From Hippasteria phrygiana (lineage: Eukaryota; Echinodermata; Asteroidea; Valvatida; Goniasteridae), in contig JAZGUH010000103.1 of the NCBI GenBank assembly GCA_037893225.1, positions 2,170,001 through 2,234,000 on the forward strand: DNA of 64,000 nucleotides, given 5' to 3'. The notes beneath the pieces were generated by a model. It made no database searches. It had not been told where the DNA came from and was given only the letters and a program-made list of their open reading frames with translations. The position numbers and the translations under genes are program-made. This document shows positions 23,619 through 34,605 of the stretch, piece by piece (the first letter of the stretch is position 1; every line of letters starts with the position of its first letter).

Positions 23619-25722
23619 CTGCTTAACGTTTGCCAAATTTTCAGATGAACGCCCCTCCTTTCCCTGCTCATAATTGAATGGGATATTGACCAAATCCAGT
23701 AATTTTCACACGTATGGGTAGCTTAGATCTAGCGCAACAATTTGAGACCATCGCCAGCTTCACAGCGTTAGAACTCTTCGAGAAAATTCAAACCTCGCAA
23801 CAATTTTTTTCCGGTGAACTCTGTGTGCGTTCTTCCGTTTACTGCATTGTGACTGCTTAACGTTTGCCACATTTTCAGATGAACGCCCCTCCTTTCCCTG
23901 TTCATAATTGAATGGGATATTGACCAAATCCAGTAATTTTCACACGTATGGGTAGCTTAGATCTAGCGCAACAATTTGAGACCATCGCCAGCTTCATAGC
24001 GTGAGAACTCTTCGAGAAAATTCAAACCTCGCAACAATTTTTTTCCTGTGAACTCTGTGTGCGTTCTTCCGTTTACTGCATTGTGACTGCTTAACGTTTG
24101 CCACATTTTCAGATGAACGCCCCTCCTTTCCCTGTTCATAATTGAATGGGATATTGACCAAATCCAGTAATTTTCACACGTATGGGTAGCTTAGATCTAG
24201 CGCAACAATTTGAGACCATCGCCAGCTTCACAGCGTTAGAACTCTTCGAGAAAATTCAAACCTCGCAACTAATTTCGTTCTGTGAACTCTGTGTGCGTTC
24301 TCCCGTTTACTGCATTGTAACTGCTTAACGTTTGCCACATTTTCAGATGAACGCCCCTCCTTTCCCTGTTCATAATTGAATGGTATATTGACCAAATCAA
24401 GTAATTGTGACCCGTATGGGTAGCTTAGATATAGCACAACAATTTCAGACCATCGCCAGCTTCACAGCGTTAGAACTCTTTAAGAAAAATCAAACATCGC
24501 ATCAAATTTCTTCCTGTGAACTCTGTGTGCGTTCTTCCGTTTACTGCATTGTGACTGCTTAACGTTTGCCACATTTCCAGATGAACGCCCCTCCTTTCCC
24601 TGTTCATAATTGAATGGGATATTGACCAAATCCAGTAAGTTACACACGTATGGGTAGCTTAGATCTAGCGCAACAATTTGAGACCATCGCCAGCTTCATA
24701 GCGTGAGAACTCTTCGAGAAAATTCAAACCTCGCAACAAATTTTCCCCATGAACTCTGTGTGCGTTCTCCCGTTTACTGCACTGTGACTGCTTAACGTTT
24801 GCCAAATTTTCAGATGAACGCCCCTCCTTTCCCTGTTCATAATTGAATGGTATATTGACCAAATCCAGTCATTTTTACACTGATGGGTAGCTTAGATTTA
24901 GCGCAACAATTTCAGACCATCACCAGCTTCACAGCGTTAGAACTCTTCGAGAAAATTCAAACCTCGCAACTAATTTCTTTCTGTGAACTCTGTGTGCGTT
25001 CTCCCGTTTACTGCATTGTGGCTGCTTAACGTTTGCCAAATTTTCAGATGAACGCCCCTCCTTTCCCTGTTCATAATTGAATGGGATATTGACCAAATCC
25101 AGCAATTTCCACACGTATGGGTAGCTTAGATCTAGCGCAACAATTTGAGACCATCGCCAGCTTCACAGCGTTAGAACTCTTCGAGAAAATTCAAACCTCG
25201 CAACTAATTTCGTTCTGTGAACTCTGTGTGCGTTCTCCCGTTTACTGCATTGTAACTGCTTAACGTTTGCCACATTTTCAGATGAACGCCCCTCCTTTCC
25301 CTGTTCATAATTGAATGGTATATTGACCAAATCAAGTAATTGTTACCCGTATGGGTAGCTTAGATATAGCACAACAATTTCAGACCATCGCCAGCTTCAC
25401 AGCGTTAGAACTCTTTAAGAAAAATCAAACATCGCATCAAATTTCTTCCTGTGAACTCTGTGTGCGTTCTTCCGTTTACTGCATTGTGACTGCTTAACGT
25501 TTGCCACATTTCCAGATGAACGCCCCTCCTTTCCCTGTTCATAATTGAATGGGATATTGACCAAATCCAGTAAGTTACACACGTATGGGTAGCTTAGATC
25601 TAGCGCAACAATTTGAGACCATCGCCAGCTTCATAGCGTGAGAACTCTTCGAGAAAATTCAAACCTCGCAACACATTTTCCCCATGAACTCTGTGTGCGT
25701 TCTCCCGTTTACTGCATTGTGA
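23619..25722. repeat. 9-monomer higher-order unit, copy 4 (2104 bp), tandem with copy 3
   Basis: It has CTGCTCATAAT near 23666, TTGTGACCCG near 24406 and GCACTGTGAC near 24780, each 2104 bp from the equivalent in copy 3. After it the array returns to a-b-c-d (25723-26658). Confidence 0.92.
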
Positions 25723-26658
25723 CTGCTTAACGTTTGCCAAATTTTCAGATGAACGCCCCTCCTTTCCCTGTTCATAATTGAATGGTATATTGACCAAATC
25801 CAGTCATTTTTACACTGATGGGTAGCTTAGATTTAGCGCAACAATTTCAGACCATCACCAGCTTCACAGCGTTAGAACTCTTCGAGAAAATTCAAACCTC
25901 GCAACTAATTTCTTTCTGTGAACTCTGTGTGCGTTCTCCCGTTTACTGCATTGTGGCTGCTTAACGTTTGCCAAATTTTCAGATGAACGCCCCTCCTTTC
26001 CCTGTTCATAATTGAATGGGATATTGACCAAATCCAGTAATTTTCACACGTATGGGTAGCTTAGATCTAGCGCAACAATTTGAGACCATCGCCAGCTTCA
26101 CAGCGTTAGAACTCTTCGAGAAAATTCAAACCTCGCAACAAATTTCTTTCTGTTAACTCTGTGTGCGTTCTCCCGTTTAATGCATTGTGGCTGCTTAACG
26201 TTTGCCAAATTTTCAGATGAACGCCCCTCCTTTCCCTGTTCATAATTGAATGGGATATTGACCAAATCCAGCAATTTCCACACGTATGGGTAGCTTAGAT
26301 CTAGCGCAACAATTTGAGACCATCGCCAGCTTCACAGCGTTAGAACTCTTCGAGAAAATTCAAACCTCGCAACTAATTTCGTTCTGTGAACTCTGTGTGC
26401 GTTCTCCCGTTTACTGCATTGTAACTGCTTAACGTTTGCCACATTTTCAGATGAACGCCCCTCCTTTCCCTGTTCATAATTGAATGGTATATTGACCAAA
26501 TCAAGTAATTGTTACCAGTATGGGTAGCTTAGATATAGCACAACAATTTCAGACCATCGCCAGCTTCACAGCGTTAGAACTCTTTAAGAAAAATCAAACA
26601 TCGCATCAAATTTCTTCCTGTGAACTCTGTGTGCGTTCTTCCGTTTACTGCATTGTGA
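25723..26658. repeat. a-b-c-d, last monomers of the left-hand family
   Basis: These four monomers match 14032-14967. The d copy carries ACCAGTATG near 26515, a private variant shared with the d copy near 14824 but not with the one near 19970 (ACCTGTATG). Class d does not occur after this point. Confidence 0.88.
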
Positions 26659-29600
26659 CTGCTTAACGTTTGCCAAATTTTCAGATGAACGCCCCTCCTT
26701 TCCCTGTTCATAATTGAATGGTATATTGACCAAATCCAGTCATTTTTACACTGATGGGTAGCTTAGATCTAGCGCAACAATTTCAGACCATCGCCAGCTT
26801 CACAGGGTTAGAACTCTTCGAGAAAAATCAAACCTCGCATCAAATTTCTTCCTGTGAACTCTGTGTGCGTTCTTCCGTTTACTGCATTGTGACTGCTTAA
26901 CGTTTGCCACATTTCCAGATGAACGCCCCTCCTTTCCCTGTTCATAATTGAATGGGATATTGACCAAATCCAGTAAGTTTCACACGTATGGGTAGCTTAG
27001 ATCTAGCGCAACAATTTGAGACCATCGCCAGCTTCATAGCGTGGGAACTCTTCGAGAAAATTCAAACCTCGCAACTAATTTCTTTCTGTGAACTCTGTGT
27101 GCGTTCTCCCGTTTACTGCATTGTGGCTGCTTAACGTTTGCCAAATTTTCAGATGAACGCCCCTCCTTTCCCTGTTCATAATTGAATGGGATATTGACCA
27201 AATCCAGTAATTTTCACACGTATGGGTAGCTTAGATCTAGCGCAACAATTTGAGACCATCGCCAGCTTCACAGCGTTAGAACTCTTCGAGAAAATTCAAA
27301 CCTCGCAACTAATTTCTTTCTGTGAACTCTGTGTGCGTTCTTCCGTTTACTGCATTGTGGCTGCTTAACGTTTGCCAAATTTTCAGATGAACGCCCCTCC
27401 TTTCCCTGTTCATAATTGAATGGGATATTCACCAAATCCAGTAATTTTCACACGTATGGGTAGCTTAGATCTAGCGCAACAATTTGAGACCATCGCCAGC
27501 TTCACAGCGTTAGAACTCTTCGAGAAAATTCAAACCTCGCAACAAATTTCTTTCTGTTAACTCTGTGTGCGTTCTCCCGTTTAATGCATTATGGCTGCTT
27601 AACGTTTGCCAAATTTTCAGATGAACGCCCCTCCTTTCCCTGTTCATAATTGAATGGGATATTGACCAAATCCAGCAATTTCCACACGTATGGGTAGCTT
27701 AGATCTAGCGCAACAATTTGAGACCATCGCCAGCTTCACAGCGTTAGAACTCTTCGAGAAAATTCAAACCTCGCAACTAATTTCGTTCTGTGAACTCTGT
27801 GTGCGTTCTCCCGTTTACTGCATTGTAACTGCTTAACGTTTGCCACATTTTCAGATGAACGCCCCTCCTTTCCCTGTTCATAATTGAATGGGATATTGAC
27901 CAAATCTAGTAATTTTCACACGTATGGGTAGCTTAGATCTAGCGCAACAATTTGAGACCATCGCCAGCTTCATAGCGTGAGAACTCTTCGAGAAAATTCA
28001 AACCTCGCAACAATGTTTTCCCATGAACTCTGTGTGCGTTCTCCCGTTTACTGCATTGTGACTGCTTAACGTTTGCCAAATTTTCAGATGAACGCCCCTC
28101 CTTTCCCTGTTCATAATTGAATGGTATATTGACCAAATCCAGTCATTTTTACACTGATGGGTAGCTTAGATTTAGCGCAACAATTTCAGACCATCGCCAG
28201 CTTCACAGAGTTAGAACTCTTCGAGAAAATTCAAACCTCGCAACCAATTTCTTTCTGTGAACTCTGTGTGCGTTCTCCCGTTTACTGCATTGTGGCTGCT
28301 TAACGTTTGCCAAATTTTCAGATGAACGCCCCTCCTTTCCCAGTTCATAATTGAATGGTATATTGACCAAATCCAGTAATTTTTACACGTATGGGTAGCT
28401 TAGATCTAGCGCAACAATTTCAGACCATCACCAGCTTCACAGCGTTAGAACTCTACGAGAAAAATCAAACCTCGCATCAAATTTCTTCCTGTGAACTCTG
28501 TGTGCGTTCTTCCGTTTACTGCATTGTGACTGCTTAACGTTTGCCACATTTTCAGATGAACGCCCCTCCTTTCCCTGTTCATAATTGAATGGGATATTGA
28601 CCAAATCCAGTAATTTTCACACGTATGGGTAGCTTAGATCTAGCGCAACAATTTGGGACCGTCGCCAGCTTCACAGCGTTAGAACTCTTCGAGAAAATTC
28701 AAACCTCGCAACAAATTTCTTTCTGTTAACTCTGTGTGCGTTCTCCCGTTTAATGCATTGTGGCTGCTTAACGTTTGCCAAATTTTCAGATGAACGCCCC
28801 TCCTTTCCCTGTTCATAATTGAATGGGATATTGACCAAATCCAGCAATTTTCACACGTATGGGTAGCTTAGATCTAGCGCAACAATTTGAGACCATCGCC
28901 AGCTTCACAGCGTTAGAACTCTTCGAGAAAATTCAAACCTCGCAACTAATTTCTTTCTGTGAACTCTGTGTGCGTTCTTCCGTTTACTGCATTGTGGCTG
29001 CTTAACGTTTGCCAAATTTTCAGATGAACGCCCCTCCTTTCCCTGTTCATAATTGAATGGGATATTCACCAAATCCAGTAATTTTCACACGTATGGGTAG
29101 CTTAGATCTAGCGCAACAATTTGAGACCATCGCCAGCTTCACAGCGTTAGAACTCTTCGAGAAAATTCAAACCTCGCAACAAATTTCTTTCTGTTAACTC
29201 TGTGTGCGTTCTCCCGTTTAATGCATTATGGCTGCTTAACGTTTGCCAAATTTTCAGATGAACGCCCCTCCTTTCCCTGTTCATAATTGAATGGGATATT
29301 GACCAAATCCAGCAATTTCCACACGTATGGGTAGCTTAGATCTAGCGCAACAATTTGAGACCATCGCCAGCTTCACAGCGTTAGAACTCTTCGAGAAAAT
29401 TCAAACCTCGCAACTAATTTCGTTCTGTGAACTCTGTGTGCGTTCTCCCGTTTACTGCATTGTAACTGCTTAACGTTTGCCACATTTTCAGATGAACGCC
29501 CCTCCTTTCCCTGTTCATAATTGAATGGGATATTGACCAAATCTAGTAATTTTCACACGTATGGGTAGCTTAGATCTAGCGCAACAATTTCAGACCATCA

Positions 29601-29932
29601 CCAGCTTCACAGCGTTAGAACTCTACGAGAAGAATCAAACCTCGCATCAAATTTCTTCCTGTGAACTCTGTGTGCGTTCTTCCGTTTACTGCATTGTGAC
29701 TGCTTAACGTTTGCCACATTTTCAGATGAACGCCCCTCCTTTCCCTGTTCATAATTGAATGGGATATTGACCAAATCCAGTAATTTTCACACGTAAGGGT
29801 AGCTTAGATCTAGCGCAACAATTTGAGACCATCGCCAGCTTCATAGCGTTAGAACTCTTCGAGAAAATTCAAACCTCGCAACAATTTTTTTCCATGAACT
29901 CTGTGTGCGTTCTCCCGTTTAGTGCATTGTGG
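26659..29932. repeat. Transition block with mixed left- and right-family monomers
   Basis: Fourteen monomers mix class c (27595, 29232), b-like copies with CTGTTAAC and GCATTATGG (27361, 28998, both with GATATTCACC), class i (28062, CACAGAG, CAACCAATTTC), j (28296 and 29466, CTACGAG), a CAATGTTTTCCC monomer (27829, 233 bp) and a T7-tract k monomer at 29700 (233 bp). No simple higher-order period is visible, though the pair starting GATATTCACC followed by class c appears twice, 1637 bp (seven monomers) apart. Confidence 0.8.
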
Positions 29933-31333
29933 CTGCTTAACGTTTGCCAAATTTTCAGATGAACGCCCCTCCTTTCCCTGTTCATAATTGAATGGGATAT
30001 TGACCAAATCCAGTATTTTTTACACGTATGGGTAGCTTAGATCTAGCGCAACAATTTCAGACCATCGCCAGCTTCACAGGGTTAGAACTCTTCGAGAAAA
30101 ATCAAACCTCGCATCAAATTTCTTCCTGTGAACTCTGTGTGCGTTCTTCCGTTTACTGCATTGTGACTGCTTAACGTTTGCCACATTTCCAGATGAACGC
30201 CCCTCCTTTCCCTGTTCATAATTGAATGGGATATTGACCAAATCCAGTAAGTTTCACACGTATGGGTAGCTTAGATCTAGCGCAACAATTTGAGACCATC
30301 GCCAGCTTCATAGCGTGAGAACTCTTCGAGAAAATTCAAACCTCGCAACAAATTTTCCCCATGAACTCTGTGTGCGTTCTCCCGTTTACTGCATTGTGAC
30401 TGCTTAACGTTTGCCAAATTTTCAGATGAACGCCCCTCCTTTCCCTGTTCATAATTGAATGGTATATTGACCAAATCCAGTCATTTTTACACTGATGGGT
30501 AGCTTAGATTTAGCGCAACAATTTCAGACCATCACCAGCTTCACAGCGTTAGAACTCTTCGAGAAAATTCAAACCTCGCAACTAATTTCTTTCTGTGAAC
30601 TCTGTGTGCGTTCTCCCGTTTACTGCATTGTGGCTGCTTAACGTTTGCCAAATTTTCAGATGAACGCCCCTCCTTTCCCTGTTCATAATTGAATGCGATA
30701 TTGACCAAATCCAGTAATGTTCACACGTATGGGTAGCTTAGATCTAGCGCAACAATTTGAGACCGTCGCCAGCTTCACAGCGTTAGAACTCTTCGAGAAA
30801 ATTCAAACCTCGCAACAAATTTCTTTCTGTGAACTCTGTGTGGGTTCTCCCGTTTAATGCATTGTGGCTGCTTCACGTTTGCCAAATTTTCAGATGAACG
30901 CCCCTCCTTTCCCTGTTCATAATTTCATGAGATATTGACCAAATCCAGTAATTTTCACACGTATGGGTAGCTTAGATCTAGCGCAACAATTTGAGACCAT
31001 CGCCAGCTTCACAGCGTTAGAACTCTTCGAGAAAATTCAAACCTCGCAACTAATTTCTTTCTGTGAACTCTGTGTGCGTTCTTCCGTTTACTGCATTGTG
31101 ACTGCTTAACGTTTGCCACATTTTCAGATGAACGCCCCTCCTTTCCCTGTTCATAATTGAATGGGATATTGACCAAATCCAGTAATTTTCACACGTATGG
31201 GTAGCTTAGATCTAGCGCAACAATTTGAGACCATCGCCAGCTCCATAGCGTGAGAACTCTTCGAGAAAATTCAAACATCGCAACAAATTTTTCCATGAAC
31301 TCTGTGTGCGTTCTCCCGTTTACTGCATTGTGA
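29933..31333. repeat. 6-monomer higher-order unit h-e-a-m-n-o (1401 bp)
   Basis: Monomer starts are 29933, 30167, 30400, 30634, 30868 and 31102; lengths are 234, 233, 234, 234, 234 and 232. Class m has GCGATATTG, GACCGTCG and GTGTGGGTT. Class n starts CTGCTTCACG and has AATTTCATGAG. Class o has CTCCATAGCG and a shortened TTTTTCCATG or TTTCTCCATG tail. The next unit, 31334-32502, stops after n. Confidence 0.9.
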
Positions 31334-32502
31334 CTGCTTAACGTTTGCCAAATTTTCAGATGAACGCCCCTCCTTTCCCTGTTCATAATTGAATGGTATA
31401 TTGACCAAATCCAGTCATTTTTACACTGATGGGTAGCTTAGATCTAGCGCAACAATTTCAGACCATCGCCAGCTTCACAGGGTTTGAACTCTTCGAGAAA
31501 AATCAAACCTCGCATCAAATTTCTTCCTGTGAACTCTGTGTGCGTTCTTCCGTTTACTGCATTGTGACTGCTTAACGTTTGCCACATTTCCAGATGAACG
31601 CCCCTCCTTTCCCTGTTCATAATTGAATGGGATATTGACCAAATCCAGTAAGTTTCACACGTATGGGTAGCTTAGATCTAGCGCAACAATTTGAGACCAT
31701 CGCCAGCTTCATAGCGTGAGAACTCTTCGAGAAAATTCAAACCTCGCAACAAATTTTCCCCATGAACTCTGTGTGCGTTCTCCCGTTTACTGCATTGTGA
31801 CTGCTTAACGTTTGCCAAATTTTCAGATGAACGCCCCTCCTTTCCCTGTTCATAATTGAATGGTATATTGACCAAATCCAGTCATTTTTACACTGATGGG
31901 TAGCTTAGATTTAGCGCAACAATTTCAGACCATCACCAGCTTCACAGCGTTAGAACTCTTCGAGAAAATTCAAACCTCGCAACTAATTTCTTTCTGTGAA
32001 CTCTGTGTGCGTTCTCCCGTTTACTGCATTGTGGCTGCTTAACGTTTGCCAAATTTTCAGATGAACGCCCCTCCTTTCCCTGTTCATAATTGAATGCGAT
32101 ATTGACCAAATCCAGTAATTTTCACACGTATGGGTAGCTTAGATCTAGCGCAACAATTTGAGACCGTCGCCAGCTTCACAGCGTTAGAACTCTTCGAGAA
32201 AATTCAAACCTCGCAACAAATTTCTTTCTGTTAACTCTGTGTGGGTTCTCCCGTTTAATGCATTGTGGCTGCTTCACGTTTGCCAAATTTTCAGATGAAC
32301 GCCCCTCCTTTCCCTGTTCATAATTTCATGAGATATTGACCAAATCCAGTAATTTTCACACGTATGGGTAGCTTAGATCTAGCGCAACAATTTGAGACCA
32401 TCGCCAGCTTCACAGCGTTAGAACTCTTCGAGAAAATTCAAACCTCGCAACTAATTTCTTTCTGTGAACTCTGTGTGCGTTCTTCCGTTTACTGCATTGT
32501 GA

Positions 32503-33204
32503 CTGCTTAACGTTTGCCACATTTTCAGATGAACGCCCCTCCTTTCCCTGTTCATAATTGAATGGTATATTGACCAAATCCAGTCATTTTTACACTGATG
32601 GGTAGCTTAGATTTAGCGCAACAATTTCAGACCATCACCAGCTTCACAGCGTTAGAACTCTTCGAGAAAATTCAAACCTCGCAACTAATTTCTTTCTGTG
32701 AACTCTGTGTGCGTTCTCCCGTTTACTGCATTGTGGCTGCTTAACGTTTGCCAAATTTTCAGATGAACGCCCCTCCTTTCCCTGTTCATAATTGAATGCG
32801 ATATTGACCAAATCCAGTAATTTTCACACGTATGGGTAGCTTAGATCTAGCGCAACAATTTGAGACCGTCGCCAGCTTCACAGCGTTAGAACTCTTCGAG
32901 AAAATTCAAACCTCGCAACAAATTTCTTTCTGTTAACTCTGTGTGGGTTCTCCCGTTTAATGCATTGTGGCTGCTTCACGTTTGCCAAATTTTCAGATGA
33001 ACGCCCCTCCTTTCCCTGTTCATAATTTCATGAGATATTGACCAAATCCAGTAATTTTCACACGTATGGGTAGCTTAGATCTAGCGCAACAATTTGAGAC
33101 CATCGCCAGCTTCACAGCGTTAGAACTCTTCGAGAAAATTCAAACCTCGCAACAATTTTTTTTCCATGAACTCTGTGTGCGTTCTCCCGTTTAGTGCATT
33201 GTGG
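32503..33204. repeat. Extra a-m-n/k block
   Basis: After h-e-a-m-n (31334-32502) the array repeats an a-type monomer, m, and an n/k hybrid (32971-33204: CTTCACG and TTTCATGAG at the front, T8 tract and TTTAGTGCATT at the back). It interrupts the 1401 bp rhythm and is copied at 40450-41151. Confidence 0.85.
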
Positions 33205-34605
33205 CTGCTTAACGTTTGCCAAATTTTCAGATGAACGCCCCTCCTTTCCCTGTTCATAATTGAATGGGATATTGACCAAATCCAGTAATTTTTACACGTA
33301 TGGGTAGCTTAGATCTAGCGCAACAATTTCAGACCATCGCCAGCTTCACAGGGTTAGAACTCTTCGAGAAAAATCAAACCTCGCATCAAATTTCTTCCTG
33401 TGAACTCTGTGTGCGTTCTTCCGTTTACTGCATTGTGACTGCTTAACGTTTGCCACATTTCCAGATGAACGCCCCTCCTTTCCCTGTTCATAATTGAATG
33501 GGATATTGACCAAATCCAGTAAGTTTCACACGTATGGGTAGCTTAGATCTAGCGCAACAATTTGAGACCATCGCCAGCTTCACAGCGTTAGAACTCTTCG
33601 AGAAAATTCAAACCTCGCAACAAATTTTCCCCATGAACTCTGTGTGCGTTCTCCCGTTTACTGCATTGTGACTGCTTAACGTTTGCCAAATTTTCAGATG
33701 AACGCCCCTCCTTTCCCTGTTCATAATTGAATGGTATATTGACCAAATCCAGTCATTTTTACACTGATGGGTAGCTTAGATTTAGCGCAACAATTTCAGA
33801 CCATCACCAGCTTCACAGCGTTAGAACTCTTCGAGAAAATTCAAACCTCGCAACTAATTTCTTTCTGTGAACTCTGTGTGCGTTCTCCCGTTTACTGCAT
33901 TGTGGCTGCTTAACGTTTGCCAAATTTTCAGATGAACGCCCCTCCTTTCCCTGTTCATAATTGAATGGGATATTGACCAAATCCAGTAATTTTCACACGT
34001 ATGGGTAGCTTAGATCTAGCGCAACAATTTGAGACCGTCGCCAGCTTCACAGCGTTAGAACTCTTCGAGAAAATTCAAACCTCGCAACAAATTTCTTTCT
34101 GTGAACTCTGTGTGGGTTCTCCCGTTTAATGCATTGTGGCTGCTTCACGTTTGCCAAATTTTCAGATGAACGCCCCTCCTTTCCCTGTTCATAATTTCAT
34201 GAGATATTGACCAAATCCAGTAATTTTCACACGTATGGGTAGCTTAGATCTAGCGCAACAATTTGAGACCATCGCCAGCTTCACAGCGTTAGAACTCTTC
34301 GAGAAAATTCAAACCTCGCAACTAATTTCTTTCTGTGAACTCTGTGTGCGTTCTTCCGTTTACTGCATTGTGACTGCTTAACGTTTGCCACATTTTCAGA
34401 TGAACGCCCCTCCTTTCCCTGTTCATAATTGAATGGGATATTGACCAAATCCAGTAATTTTCACACGTATGGGTAGCTTAGATCTAGCGCAACAATTTGA
34501 GACCATCGCCAGCTCCATAGCGTGAGAACTCTTCGAGAAAATTCAAACATCGCAACAAATTTCTCCATGAACTCTGTGTGCGTTCTCCCGTTTACTGCAT
34601 TGTGA

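Larger units (their letters stand above)
26659..34605. repeat. 34-monomer segment, copy 1 (7947 bp)
   Basis: Starts of monomers that I placed run 26659, 26893, 27127, 27361, 27595, 27829 (233 bp) and so on to 34374. It contains a transition block with class b/c remnants and h, i, j types (26659-29932), then h-e-a-m-n-o (29933-31333), h-e-a-m-n, a-m-n/k, h-e-a-m-n-o. Rare markers include GCATTATGG near 27586, CAATGTTTTCCC near 28011, CCCAGTTCAT near 28339, TTGGGACCGTCG near 28653, GAGAAGAATC near 29626, CGTAAGGG near 29793, GTAATGTTC near 30716 and GGGTTTGAAC near 31481. Confidence 0.93.
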
